DNA from: Paenalcaligenes hominis
Lineage (GTDB): Bacteria; Pseudomonadota; Gammaproteobacteria; Burkholderiales; Burkholderiaceae_B
Length of the DNA stretch: 64,000 nt
Assembly: GCF_011927625.1 (NCBI RefSeq)
Contig: NZ_JAATIZ010000001.1
Span: forward strand, 434,001-498,000
Reading direction: 5' to 3'
The notes under the pieces are model-generated. The model was not told the origin of the DNA and did not search any database. It was given only the letters and a program-made list of their open reading frames with translations. Below, piece after piece: positions 48,200 through 58,140 of this stretch. Each line of letters opens with the position of its first letter. Position 1 is the first letter of the stretch. The position numbers and the translations under genes were made by a program.

Positions 48200-49540
48200 A
48201 TGTCTACTCAACGTTCCCCACGTAAAAAAACGGCGCCGACGCGCCAAAAAAGCACACAAAAATACAGCCCTGCCTCAATGATTGCTCGACGCATTGACCA
48301 GGTCGCCGAGGTATTGGGCCAAGTGCTACAGTGGGAGCACCCCGCCGATGCCGTGCTTTCCCAATGGATGCGCAAGCAAAAAAACATGGGAGGGCGCGAT
48401 CGAGCCGAGGTCACTAATGCCGTGTTTGATGTGTTGCGTCATTTACGTCGTTACCGTTATTTGGCTGAAAGCGGGGTGGGTTCAGGCAGCCGACGTTTGG
48501 CTATTTTGGGCTTAATCAATACCTGGGATAAAGACGTACGCGAGGCGTTGGATGCAGGCGAACAAAGCTGGATCGAGCATGTGATTACCCTAGATGGTAT
48601 GGAAATGCCGTTTGCACAACGCTACAGCCTGCCCGATTGGTTAGCCCAACAAATTTTATCTATGCCGGATTCCGAGGCCTTGGCTGCAGCGCTGAATACC
48701 GAGGCCCCGCTCGATTTACGCGTTAATCCATTAAAAGCCGAGCGCGACACAGTGTTAGCCCAGCTCTCCGAAGGGGAAATGGCACGCTTTAAACCCAAAG
48801 CAACGGCGTATTCTCCATGGGGCATTCGCTTGCGTGGTCGTCCTTTTGTGGCAAATTGGCCTCAGTTTGAAAAAGGTGAAATTGAGGTTCAAGACGAAGG
48901 CAGTCAGCTTTTAGCCGCTTTAGTTGCACCTAAACGTGGCGAAATGATTATTGATTTTTGTGCTGGCGCCGGGGGAAAAACATTATTAATTGGCGCGTTG
49001 ATGCGTTCCACAGGTCGGTTGTATGCGTTTGATACCTCTGCTAGTCGCTTGGCGCGTGCTAAACCGCGCTTTGCACGCAGCGGTTTATCGAATATAGTAC
49101 CTGTAGTCATTACCGAAACCAATGATACGCGCATCAAGCGCTTACACGGCAAAGCACAACGCGTCCTTGTTGATGCACCGTGCAGTGGTACGGGCACACT
49201 GCGTCGTAATCCAGACATTAAATGGCGTTTTCACGCACCCAATATTGACCATTATGTGCAAATACAACGTGAAATTCTCGAACGTGCTGCAAAATGTGTC
49301 GCGCCCGGGGGCCGTTTAGTTTATGCTACTTGTAGTGTGTTGCCCCAAGAGAACCAAGAACAAATTACTTGGTTTTTGCAACACCATCCCCACTTTGAGC
49401 TTATGGAAGTTAATCCTATAATAGCTCCACGTAGTCCTGACCTCACTATGGCAGGGCCTTACTTAGAACTCCGCCCAGACTATCATCATACTGATGGTTT
49501 CTTTGCGGCCGTATTACAGCGAAAAACAGACACAGTTTGA
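48200..49540 (+). CDS. RsmB/NOP2-family RNA (cytosine-C5)-methyltransferase
   Basis: 446 residues. A basic N-terminal tail and a helical NusB-like domain (~25-150) precede a Rossmann SAM domain (DFCAGAGGKTLLIG). Catalytic Cys are in VDAPCSGTGTLRRNPDIKW and YATCSVLPQENQEQ. It methylates rRNA; E. coli RsmB modifies 16S C967, but the exact target here is inferred. Lies 20 nt after purN. Confidence 0.9.
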   Translation: MSTQRSPRKKTAPTRQKSTQKYSPASMIARRIDQVAEVLGQVLQWEHPADAVLSQWMRKQKNMGGRDRAEVTNAVFDVLRHLRRYRYLAESGVGSGSRRLAILGLINTWDKDVREALDAGEQSWIEHVITLDGMEMPFAQRYSLPDWLAQQILSMPDSEALAAALNTEAPLDLRVNPLKAERDTVLAQLSEGEMARFKPKATAYSPWGIRLRGRPFVANWPQFEKGEIEVQDEGSQLLAALVAPKRGEMIIDFCAGAGGKTLLIGALMRSTGRLYAFDTSASRLARAKPRFARSGLSNIVPVVITETNDTRIKRLHGKAQRVLVDAPCSGTGTLRRNPDIKWRFHAPNIDHYVQIQREILERAAKCVAPGGRLVYATCSVLPQENQEQITWFLQHHPHFELMEVNPIIAPRSPDLTMAGPYLELRPDYHHTDGFFAAVLQRKTDTV

Positions 49541-49636
49541 CTTAACGCAAAGACTGTTTTTTCAGCACGCGCTTAAACTGTATGGCTGTATTTCTTTAGT
49601 TGTAATTGACTCACATGGTTTATCCATAATAGGTCT

Positions 49637-50845
49637 ATGCAAAATATTCTTCATTTTCTAGCCGACGGGCTATTGCAGTGGTCATGGTGGCAGGTAGTTC
49701 TGTTCACCCTAGTGGTCACGCACATTACTATTATTTCGGTAACGTTGTTTTTACATCGTAGCCAAGCCCACCGAGGCCTTGACTTGCATCCTGCTGTGAT
49801 GCATTTCTTTCGCTTTTGGCTTTGGCTTACCACGGGCATGATCACCAAGGAATGGGTTGCCATTCACCGCAAACACCATGCGCGTTGCGAACGCGAAGGC
49901 GATCCTCATTCTCCAGTGGTTTTTGGTCTAGGCATGGTTTTCTTCCGTGGTGCTGAGCTCTATCGCGAGGAAGCCAAAAACGAGGAAACCCTCAAGCGCT
50001 TTGGTCATGGTACGCCCGACGACTGGATGGAACGCAATGTGTACTCGCGCCACAATTTCCTGGGCATTTTAATTATGCTGGGTATTGATGTGGCCCTGTT
50101 TGGGTTAGTAGGTCTAGCCGTTTGGGCCGTGCAAATGGCCTGGATTCCTTTCTGGGCGGCCGGGGTTGTTAACGGCATTGGCCATGCGTTGGGATACCGC
50201 AATTTTGCTAGCCCTGATACCAGTACGAATGTGTTTCCATGGGGCATTATTATTGGGGGCGAAGAGCTTCACAATAACCACCACGCCTATGGAACGTCCG
50301 CTAAATTTTCTAGCAAATGGTACGAGTTTGACTTGGGTTGGGTTTATATCAGCATCTTGCGCTTTTTCAAGTTGGCTCATGTAAAAAAAGTAGCGCCTAA
50401 GCTGCGCCTAGAGCCAGCGAATAAAGCCGCGTCAGCCGATATCGGTCTAGATACACTTCAGGGGGTCATTACCCACCGCTATGAAATTCTAGCGCGCTAT
50501 GCTGACGTCATTCGCCAAACCGCTACCGAAGAAATCGTCCGTCTTAAAAACAAAGACGACCACGGCAAGTTGTCCCTCTTAAGACGCTGCGGCGACTGGA
50601 TTGGTCGTGGTGATCAAGTTCTCAACGAAGAGCAACGCGCCCAGTTACAAAAAGTGCTCGAGGACGAGGGCAAGCTTTCTACAGTAGTACAAATGCAGGT
50701 CGAGCTATCCCGTCTATGGGAAAGTTCCAGCGCGACCAGCGATCAGCTTTTGACCGACTTACGCGCTTGGGTGCATCGTGCCCAGCAAAGTGGAATTGAT
50801 AGCCTAGAGCAGTTCGCTTTGCGTCTGCGTCGTTACGCAGCATGA
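49637..50845 (+). CDS. Acyl-CoA/fatty-acid desaturase (DesA-like)
   Basis: 402 residues. An integral-membrane di-iron desaturase with histidine boxes HRSQAHR, HRKHH and HNNHH and four membrane segments. A C-terminal ~110-residue helical region (ELLAR-type, LNEEQRAQLQKVLEDEG) is typical of the proteobacterial delta-9 branch. It adjusts membrane fluidity and needs an electron donor encoded elsewhere. Its stop overlaps the uvrD start by 4 nt. Confidence 0.92.
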   Translation: MQNILHFLADGLLQWSWWQVVLFTLVVTHITIISVTLFLHRSQAHRGLDLHPAVMHFFRFWLWLTTGMITKEWVAIHRKHHARCEREGDPHSPVVFGLGMVFFRGAELYREEAKNEETLKRFGHGTPDDWMERNVYSRHNFLGILIMLGIDVALFGLVGLAVWAVQMAWIPFWAAGVVNGIGHALGYRNFASPDTSTNVFPWGIIIGGEELHNNHHAYGTSAKFSSKWYEFDLGWVYISILRFFKLAHVKKVAPKLRLEPANKAASADIGLDTLQGVITHRYEILARYADVIRQTATEEIVRLKNKDDHGKLSLLRRCGDWIGRGDQVLNEEQRAQLQKVLEDEGKLSTVVQMQVELSRLWESSSATSDQLLTDLRAWVHRAQQSGIDSLEQFALRLRRYAA

Positions 50846-53139
50846 TCCAGAGCTTAAATCCAGAACAAGCTCAAGCCGTTACCCAGCCCGCCCACCACAC
50901 GCTAATTCTAGCGGGGGCGGGAAGCGGTAAAACCCGAGTGCTCACCACGCGTATGGCGTGGTTGATGCAGCAGGGCATTAGCCCTTATGCGCTCTTAGCT
51001 GTTACATTTACCAATAAAGCCGCACGCGAGATGCTGATGCGGCTTAATTCATTATTACCTATCGATACACGTGGCATGTGGGTGGGTACGTTTCACGGTC
51101 TCTGTAATCGTTTATTGCGCTTGCATCACCAAGACGCCGGGTTGGTACAAAGCTTTCAAATTTTAGACAGTGCAGACCAATTAGCCGCCATCCGGCGCTT
51201 GATTAAAGCTAATGGTATTGATGACGAAAAGTTCGTACCGCGCGATGTGCAACGTTTTATTAATGCACAAAAAGAAAAAGGCTTACGTCCCGATCGCATT
51301 GAGGCCTTTGATCCGCATACTCGACGTCTAGTCGAAATTTACGAGCTGTATCAGCAGCAGTGCGAACGCGAAGGGGTGGTGGATTTTGCCGAGCTCCTGT
51401 TACGGGCCTACGAGCTCCTGCAGCATAACGTTCCATTGCGTCAGCATTACCAGCAACGTTTTGCGCATATATTGATTGATGAGTTCCAAGACACTAACCC
51501 ATTGCAATATGCGTGGCTTACCTTATTAGCTGGCGATCACGCCGCCATGTTTGCGGTGGGGGATGACGATCAATCCATCTATGCGTTTCGAGGTGCTGAT
51601 ATCAGCAATATGAAATGCTTTGAGCGGGATTACGCCAAAGGCAATGTGGTGCGCCTAGAGCAAAATTATCGTTCTAGCGGCCATATCTTAGATGCCGCTA
51701 ATGCGCTCATTGCTAACAATGCTGACCGGTTAGGAAAAAAGCTTTGGACTGACTCAGGCCAAGGCGAGGCAGTACGCATCGTAGAAAAAGCCTCGGATAC
51801 CCTCGAAGGGCAATGGGTAGTCGAGGAAATTCGGGCCTTGTTACGCGATGGCTATCCTCATGACGAGATCGCCGTGCTGTACCGCAGTAACGCCCAGTCG
51901 CGAGTCATTGAGCATCAGCTTTTTAGTTCGGCAGTCCCTTACAAGGTATACGGTGGACAACGTTTCTTTGAACGCCAAGAGGTCAAACATGTTTTGGCCT
52001 ATTTGCGTTTAATTGACAACCCAAATGATGACACCTCGTGGCTACGGGTGGTGAACTTCCCCACCCGTGGTATTGGGGCACGTTCAATCGAGCAGTTGGG
52101 TGACTATGCGCGCCAATACGATTGCAGTTTGTACCGGTCTGTACCCTATATGACTGGTCGTGCCGGTACCAACTTGGGTAAATTTATCGAGCTCATCAAC
52201 CACTTGGCCGCTCAGGCACAAATGCTGAGCTTACCCGAGCTGATCGAGCAAGTGGTGCACGACAGTGGTCTTCTTGAGCACTACAAGGCCGACCGCGAGG
52301 GCGCAGATCGCCTCGAGAACTTACAAGAGCTAGTTAACGCAGCGGCAATGTTTGTCACCGAAGAAGGCTTGGCTGACGAGGTGGCTGGGCGTATTCCGGT
52401 TACACCTGAAGCCAAGTCCATCGATGAAAATGGCAATGCTGTCTTGGCCGCTATGTCGCCACTGGCTGCTTTTTTATCGCATGCTTCACTCGAGGCCGGC
52501 GATAACCAAGCTCAAGCGGGTCAAGCCGCTGTTCAACTCATGACCATCCATGCCGCTAAAGGGCTCGAGTTTGATGCCGTGTTTGTGACAGGCCTAGAAG
52601 AAGGGCTTTTTCCTCACGAGAACAGTCTGGCAGAGCTAGACGGTCTCGAAGAAGAACGCCGTTTAATGTATGTGGCTCTCACTCGGGGCCGTAAGCGTGT
52701 CTATGTGACCTTGGCCCAAAGTCGTATGCTGCATGGGAAAACGCGCTATGCAACGCGCTCTCGTTTCTTAGATGAGCTGCCCGATGAAAACGTGAAATGG
52801 TTGACGCCACGTCAAGCCGCGCCGGTGGCAACCAGTTCATGGGTAGGTGGGTTCGGTCGAGGTGGTTCGTCTTGGGATAAAGCACGGGCACAGTATGGCT
52901 CCAGTGCGCCAGCTTCTAATGGCGGCATGGCTTCAACCGTAGCTAAAAGCGGTCTTATTGTAGGCGACCAGCATTTTCGTGTGGGTCAAGGTGTGCGCCA
53001 CGCCAAGTTTGGCGATGGCACCGTATTGACCTTAAGCGGTAGCGGCAACGAGGCGCAGGCTCAGATTCATTTTCGTGATGCGGGCACAAAGACGTTGGCT
53101 TTGGGTATTGCTAAGCTCGACATCATAGCCGGCGGCTAA
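50842..53139 (+). CDS. uvrD: DNA helicase UvrD
   Basis: 765 residues, SF1A 3'-5' helicase of repair. Walker A GAGSGKTRVLTTR, motif Ic GTFHGLCNRLLR, DEFQDTN, VGDDDQSIYAFRGAD, VRLEQNYRSS, TIHAAKGLEFDAVFV and VALTRGRKRV are all visible. A C-terminal tudor-like tail (~710-765; GQGVRHAKFGDGTVL) resembles that of UvrD/PcrA. Overlap of ATGA with the desaturase stop implies cotranscription. Convergent with the ABC-F gene. Confidence 0.95.
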   Translation: MIQSLNPEQAQAVTQPAHHTLILAGAGSGKTRVLTTRMAWLMQQGISPYALLAVTFTNKAAREMLMRLNSLLPIDTRGMWVGTFHGLCNRLLRLHHQDAGLVQSFQILDSADQLAAIRRLIKANGIDDEKFVPRDVQRFINAQKEKGLRPDRIEAFDPHTRRLVEIYELYQQQCEREGVVDFAELLLRAYELLQHNVPLRQHYQQRFAHILIDEFQDTNPLQYAWLTLLAGDHAAMFAVGDDDQSIYAFRGADISNMKCFERDYAKGNVVRLEQNYRSSGHILDAANALIANNADRLGKKLWTDSGQGEAVRIVEKASDTLEGQWVVEEIRALLRDGYPHDEIAVLYRSNAQSRVIEHQLFSSAVPYKVYGGQRFFERQEVKHVLAYLRLIDNPNDDTSWLRVVNFPTRGIGARSIEQLGDYARQYDCSLYRSVPYMTGRAGTNLGKFIELINHLAAQAQMLSLPELIEQVVHDSGLLEHYKADREGADRLENLQELVNAAAMFVTEEGLADEVAGRIPVTPEAKSIDENGNAVLAAMSPLAAFLSHASLEAGDNQAQAGQAAVQLMTIHAAKGLEFDAVFVTGLEEGLFPHENSLAELDGLEEERRLMYVALTRGRKRVYVTLAQSRMLHGKTRYATRSRFLDELPDENVKWLTPRQAAPVATSSWVGGFGRGGSSWDKARAQYGSSAPASNGGMASTVAKSGLIVGDQHFRVGQGVRHAKFGDGTVLTLSGSGNEAQAQIHFRDAGTKTLALGIAKLDIIAGG

Positions 53140-53148
53140 ACGCTACGC

Positions 53149-55083
53149 TTACACTTTATATTCGGCTTCGATTTGCTCGATTTGTTCAAGTAAATCCAAC
53201 CATTGCTCTTCGTGTTGATCAATTTGCTTGCTGATCTCGCCGTGCTCAGCAAGCAAAGCAGGGCGCTGCTCTTTGTATTGGTCACCATAAAATGCGGGGT
53301 CACTCATTAATTCGTCAAGCTCGATTAGGCGTGTCTTGTGTTGTTCTAAGTGCTTTTCAAGCTGCTGAATCTTTTTCTCGAGTGGCTTGCGTAAGTGAGC
53401 CATTTTTTGACGTGCTTCGGCCTCAAGACGACGCTGAGTACGGCGATCTACGGTAGGTTCAGCTTCATTGGTCTCGCTAGATAAGTTTTTAGCGCTACGC
53501 AACTGGGCTGCACGCCCTAATAGCCAATCGCGGTAGTCTTCTAGGTCGCCATCAAACTCCGCAACCTGACCGTCAGCCACAATCCAAAAGTTATCGACCG
53601 TAGAACGTAAAAGTTGTCGATCATGAGACACAACCAACACACTGCCTTCGTACTCGGCCAAGGCGGCCGCCAAGGCTTCACGAGTTTCCACATCAAGGTG
53701 GTTGGTGGGTTCATCAAGCAGCAATAAGTTCGGCTTGTGCCATACAATTAAGGCTAAAGCCAAACGCGCCTTTTCGCCACCGGAAAAACCTGCCGTGGTA
53801 TCGGTGGCCATTTCACCACTAAAAGCAAAACGACCGAGGTAATTGCGTAGCTCTTGCTCGCGCACGTCGGGTGCGATACGTTGCATATGTTGAATAGGAC
53901 TGAGCTCGGCCTCGATCATATCCAGTTGATGCTGAGCAAAGTAACCTACCTCTAAACGTGCTGAGGTAACGAGCTCGCCATTAAGCGCAGCGATTTCGCC
54001 AGCCAGTGTTTTAATTAGCGTACTTTTGCCTGCGCCGTTCATGCCCAGAATACCAATACGGCTGCCGCTGCGCACATCGACGCTTACCTGACGTAGGATA
54101 ATTTTCTTTTCAGGTGTACTGTAGCCCAGATCGGTTTCAATAAGCCGTAACAAGGGGTCGGGCATGTGTTCTGGTGTGGGCAAGCTAAATTGGACTGAGC
54201 CATCCAATCGAACGGGTGCCAGCTCTTGCATTTTAGCCAGTGCTTTGACCCGGCTTTGCGCTTGTTTGGCTTTGGTTGCCTTGGCTTTAAAGCGATCAAT
54301 GAAGCTTTGTAAATGCGCCACTTCGCGTTGTTGTTTTTCCCAAGCTAATTGATCTTGACGCAAGCGCTCTGCTCGTTGGCTTAGAAAAGCCGAGTAGTTG
54401 CCCCGGTATTTAGTCAGTTGCTGCTGCTCAAAATGCAAAATATGTGTGCTTACGGCATCTAAAAACTCGGTATCGTGGGAAATAGTTAATACGGTACCTG
54501 GGTAGGACTGTAACCAACGCTCTAGCCACAACATAGCATCTAAATCTAAGTGGTTGGTGGGCTCGTCTAGCAAGAGTAAATCAGAAGGCGCCATCAGCGC
54601 TCGGGCTAAGGCAATACGCATTTGCCAACCGCCGGAAAATTGGCCGACGGGTAATAACCACTGATCTGGTTTAAAGCCCAGACCGGCTAAGAGTTGTTCG
54701 GCACGCGAAGCAGCCGTCCATGCATCGGCTTCGATGAGGGCATTTTCTAAGCGCGCAATGTCTTCGCCTTGTTCATCAGGGGTGGCAGCACGTTCCGCTT
54801 GAAGACTGCGTAAATGAACATCGCCGTCAATGACGAACTCGCGAGCAGGTCGATCACGCTCACGGATTTCTTGGTCGACACTGGCAATACGCCAACTTGA
54901 AGGAATCGTTAATGTCCCGCTATCCGCATCAAGTAGATGCTGGAATAAAGCGAAGAGAGTCGATTTGCCCGCACCATTGCGGCCCACTACGCCTACGCGC
55001 TCTTTGGGGTTAATAACAAATTGCGTATTGCTGAGTAGAACTTTGGTTCCTCGGCGTAAACCTAAATCCGTGGCACGAATCAC
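53149..55083 (-). CDS. yheS: ABC-F family ATPase (YheS-like)
   Basis: 644 residues, two ABC domains without membrane segments. Walker A GRNGAGKSTL and GMNGAGKSTL; signatures SGGWQMRIALAR and SGGEKARLALAL; a central linker (~240-310) and a C-terminal coiled coil (~560-640). Family knowledge: ABC-F proteins act at the ribosome. The N-terminal MIRATDLGLRRGTKVLL and length match YheS rather than Uup or EttA. prmB is 12 nt upstream. Confidence 0.92.
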   Translation of the reverse strand: MIRATDLGLRRGTKVLLSNTQFVINPKERVGVVGRNGAGKSTLFALFQHLLDADSGTLTIPSSWRIASVDQEIRERDRPAREFVIDGDVHLRSLQAERAATPDEQGEDIARLENALIEADAWTAASRAEQLLAGLGFKPDQWLLPVGQFSGGWQMRIALARALMAPSDLLLLDEPTNHLDLDAMLWLERWLQSYPGTVLTISHDTEFLDAVSTHILHFEQQQLTKYRGNYSAFLSQRAERLRQDQLAWEKQQREVAHLQSFIDRFKAKATKAKQAQSRVKALAKMQELAPVRLDGSVQFSLPTPEHMPDPLLRLIETDLGYSTPEKKIILRQVSVDVRSGSRIGILGMNGAGKSTLIKTLAGEIAALNGELVTSARLEVGYFAQHQLDMIEAELSPIQHMQRIAPDVREQELRNYLGRFAFSGEMATDTTAGFSGGEKARLALALIVWHKPNLLLLDEPTNHLDVETREALAAALAEYEGSVLVVSHDRQLLRSTVDNFWIVADGQVAEFDGDLEDYRDWLLGRAAQLRSAKNLSSETNEAEPTVDRRTQRRLEAEARQKMAHLRKPLEKKIQQLEKHLEQHKTRLIELDELMSDPAFYGDQYKEQRPALLAEHGEISKQIDQHEEQWLDLLEQIEQIEAEYKV

Positions 55084-55095
55084 GTAATAGTCCTG

Positions 55096-56025
55096 TTAGT
55101 TGGGGTTAAAGCGTTGTAACTGCTCGTAAGTGAGGAGCAGGATTTGGTCGTCAGCGGTTTCAGTGCTGAGCCAGACCGGGTCGAGCTGGGGGAAGGCCGC
55201 ACAAAAGTGATCGTACTCATTACCTATTTCTAGTACTAACAAACCGCCTTCGTTAAGGTGGGAAGCGGCTTGCTCCAAAATAATACGTACTAAGTCCATG
55301 CCATCATCCCCACCGGCCAGAGCAATACGTGGCTCGTGCAAGTATTCGGCGGGCAAGGCGTGCATGGAGTCTTCGTTGACATAGGGCGGATTAGAGATAA
55401 TCAGGTCGTATTTTTTATTTTTTACTGCGCTGTATAAGTCACTTTCCAGCACACATACCCGCTCGGTCAGGTGGTAGGTTTCAATGTTTTCCTTGGCAAT
55501 GGCGAGTGCAGCGGGGGAGATATCGACGCCATCTACCTGAGCTTCGGGGAAAGTGAGCGCAGCCAAAATCGCTAAGCATCCTGAACCCGTGCACACATCA
55601 AGCACCGAGTGAATGGCCATCGGGTCTTCGACCCAAGGTGCCAGCTGCGTGCTAAGCAGTTCGGCAATGGGAGAGCGCGGCACAATGCAGTCTGGGCTGA
55701 CTTTAAAGCGCAGACCTTGGAGCCAAGCCTCGCCAGTCAGGTACGCAGCGGGTAATCGTTCCTCGCAACGACGTCGCACTAAATCTAAAAAATGGTGTTT
55801 TTCACTGCGTGTTAAAGCGGCATCTAAAAAAGGATCAATGGTATCTAATGGGAGATGCAGCGTATGCAGTAACAAGTAAATGGCTTCGTCCGATGGGTTG
55901 TCGCTACCATGACCAAAGCTGAGCTCATGGCGGTGAAATTGACTTAAAGCCCAGCGTAGTAAATCGCGTGCCGTGCTTAAATCGGTAAATGCTTCCGCAT
56001 AGAATGAATGGGACGTAGCGCTCAT
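55096..56025 (-). CDS. prmB: Protein-(glutamine-N5) methyltransferase, ribosomal protein L3-specific
   Basis: 309 residues, the PrmB length. SAM site VLDVCTGSGCLAILAA, catalytic NPPY in ISNPPYVNED. Methylates a Gln on L3. HemK/PrmC is the alternative but is shorter (about 275) and the N-terminal domain here matches PrmB. A SAM enzyme next to a ribosome-associated ATPase, both probably in one operon. Confidence 0.92.
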   Translation of the reverse strand: MSATSHSFYAEAFTDLSTARDLLRWALSQFHRHELSFGHGSDNPSDEAIYLLLHTLHLPLDTIDPFLDAALTRSEKHHFLDLVRRRCEERLPAAYLTGEAWLQGLRFKVSPDCIVPRSPIAELLSTQLAPWVEDPMAIHSVLDVCTGSGCLAILAALTFPEAQVDGVDISPAALAIAKENIETYHLTERVCVLESDLYSAVKNKKYDLIISNPPYVNEDSMHALPAEYLHEPRIALAGGDDGMDLVRIILEQAASHLNEGGLLVLEIGNEYDHFCAAFPQLDPVWLSTETADDQILLLTYEQLQRFNPN

Positions 56026-56150
56026 AAAAAACCTGTATAAACGAAAAAATTAACTTCTTATTATATCAGTGAACCCGTCGCTAATCGGGCTTCTCTTCGT
56101 CGTATTGGTTTGGGTTTTAAGAGCATAAATCCTTAACTTGACTGCCACCA

Positions 56151-56180
56151 CAAAAAAAAGCCGTTAGTGATAACGGCTTT
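56151..56180 (-). terminator. Intrinsic terminator after the phosphodiesterase operon
   Basis: AAAGCCGTTA (56157-56166), loop GTGA, TAACGGCTTT (56171-56180), with eight T on the minus strand. Confidence 0.92.
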
Positions 56181-56236
56181 AAAGTAAAAGGCCTAAGCAG
56201 GCGACTTTTACAGGGGTAGTACATGTGGTGTTGTTA

Positions 56237-57076
56237 TTAGTCGATGAGTTTCCCACCCTCATGAAAAGGGTAAGGACCTTCAAAATCTTCAATCAATGCT
56301 AAATGAGACACCAGGCGGCGGGCTTGATGATCCCACGCGTGAATTTGCATGGCCGGTGGTTCTAAACACCAAGCAGATTCCGCAGTGGGGCTGAGGTCTA
56401 AACACACTTGATGAGCTGGGGCTGGACAGGTCGAAGCAATGGTACCGCCAAAACGAGTAGAAATAGGACGATGCAAATGACCGCAAATTACCCGCTCAAT
56501 ATTGCTAAAACGACGTAATAATTGTTCCAGCTCAGGGCCACCTTGCAAAAGCCCGATCTGATCCATATGACCAATCAAGGTATTAAAAGGTGGATGGTGC
56601 ATAGCAATCACTACGGGATGCTCGGCGTTATCAATTAATGCTTGTTCAAGCCAAGCCAAACGTTCTGCGCAAAGAACGCCACTACTTTGCCCAATAACAC
56701 TGGTATCAAGGGCGATCAAACGTAAGGGGCCCACAGGCACAACGTATTGAGTGTACTGGTTAGCTAATGTGCTTTCTAAATAATCCAATTGAGGAAAGCA
56801 TTGAGTTAACACATGCCGTTCATCGTGGTTACCTGGCAGCATGTAAACGGGTACAGTGAGGGGGGCCAATAGATCACGTAAATGCTCATACTCGGCAACG
56901 CGGCCAAAGTCCGTCAAATCACCCGTAATCACTACCGCATCTGGCGTCTGCGGCAAACGATTAATGGCTACTACGGCCTTTTCTAAATACGGGGCCGTGT
57001 TAATACGACCATAGGCTAAACGGCCCGGTTCACGAATATGTAAATCGCTAATTTGTACTAATAAGGTTTGATTCAT
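56237..57076 (-). CDS. GpdQ/CpdA-like metallophosphoesterase
   Basis: 279 residues. Binuclear metal motifs: SDLHIREPG, GDLTDFG, PGNHDE, HHPPF and GHLHRP. Length and layout match GpdQ (glycerophosphodiesterase, class III phosphodiesterase) more than the shorter-motif CpdA. Its ATG overlaps the ABC ATPase stop by 4 nt, so it is the last gene of the transporter operon. No signal peptide; cytosolic hydrolysis of an imported phosphodiester is a reasonable inference. Confidence 0.86.
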   Translation of the reverse strand: MNQTLLVQISDLHIREPGRLAYGRINTAPYLEKAVVAINRLPQTPDAVVITGDLTDFGRVAEYEHLRDLLAPLTVPVYMLPGNHDERHVLTQCFPQLDYLESTLANQYTQYVVPVGPLRLIALDTSVIGQSSGVLCAERLAWLEQALIDNAEHPVVIAMHHPPFNTLIGHMDQIGLLQGGPELEQLLRRFSNIERVICGHLHRPISTRFGGTIASTCPAPAHQVCLDLSPTAESAWCLEPPAMQIHAWDHQARRLVSHLALIEDFEGPYPFHEGGKLID

Positions 57077-58131
57077 TCTGCGTCAGGATTCAAAAAGCGC
57101 GTAGGGGGAATAATAAGGCCAACCGTATCGCCTAGCTGATACGGGCACTGGTTATGAGCTTCTACCATTAAAGATTGCGTTTCGGTTAGCTGCACTTTAA
57201 ATTCAATGCGTTCACCCAAAAAAGTGCGTTGAATGATTTTACCGGTCGCTACCTCGGCGTTAGGCAACGTCAGTTGTATGTCTTCCGGGCGCACAAAAAG
57301 TGTGTCGCTGTTTTTGAGTACGTCGGGACATGCTTGAGTAAATGTGCCTAGCTCGATGGTCTGACGACGACGGGCATCAGCGCTACGGCTAATACGATTC
57401 ACTCGACCTAAAAATTCAGCAACAAAGGCATGACTTGGGTCACGATATAGGTCTTCGCCACGGCCTACTTGCATGATGCGGCCAGCATGCATGACCGCTA
57501 AACGATCTGCAATAGCAAGGGCTTCTTGTTGGTCATGGGTGACGTGAATAGCCGTAATGCCTAGCTGCCGTAACAAGTCAGCGAGCTCATCCCGAAGGGT
57601 TTCTTTAAGTTTGGCATCCAACGCAGCAAGCGGTTCGTCCAGCAGCAAAACACGAGGGCGAACAGCCACCGCGCGCGCCAAAGCGACACGTTGACGCTGA
57701 CCGCCAGATAGTTCGGAGGGGCGTTTGTGTTCCATCCCATTTAAATGGACCAAGTCCACGAGTTCACCGACGCGTTGTTTACGCTCGGCGGCAGGAACGC
57801 CGCGAATGCTTAAGCCATAACCAATATTGGCTTGCACACTCATTTGTGGAAATAGAGCGTAGCTCTGAAAGACCATGCCTACATTACGTTGTTCTACAGG
57901 CTTAGCGGTAACATCTTGATCCCCAAAGAGAATTTGGCTGCCTGTATCGGCGCTTTCTAATCCAGCAATCATGCGTAATAAAGTGGTTTTACCGCAGCCT
58001 GATGGGCCGAGTAAGGCTAGCACTTCACCAGGGTGAATATGGAGATTTGTGGGCTTTAAGCCTTGGGTACCATCCGGGTAGGTTTTAGCGCTATTAATAA
58101 TATCAACGCTAATTCGATCGAGTTGCATCAT
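57073..58131 (-). CDS. ABC transporter ATP-binding protein (PotA/FbpC type)
   Basis: 352 residues. Walker A GPSGCGKTTLL, Q-loop FQSYALFPQM, signature LSGGQRQRVALARA, Walker B LLLDEPLAALD, switch His in VTHDQQEA. A C-terminal TOBE-like domain (~235-352). Energises the two permeases; stop of one permease is 10 nt upstream. Confidence 0.94.
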   Translation of the reverse strand: MMQLDRISVDIINSAKTYPDGTQGLKPTNLHIHPGEVLALLGPSGCGKTTLLRMIAGLESADTGSQILFGDQDVTAKPVEQRNVGMVFQSYALFPQMSVQANIGYGLSIRGVPAAERKQRVGELVDLVHLNGMEHKRPSELSGGQRQRVALARAVAVRPRVLLLDEPLAALDAKLKETLRDELADLLRQLGITAIHVTHDQQEALAIADRLAVMHAGRIMQVGRGEDLYRDPSHAFVAEFLGRVNRISRSADARRRQTIELGTFTQACPDVLKNSDTLFVRPEDIQLTLPNAEVATGKIIQRTFLGERIEFKVQLTETQSLMVEAHNQCPYQLGDTVGLIIPPTRFLNPDAE

Positions 58132-58140
58132 GATTTTGAC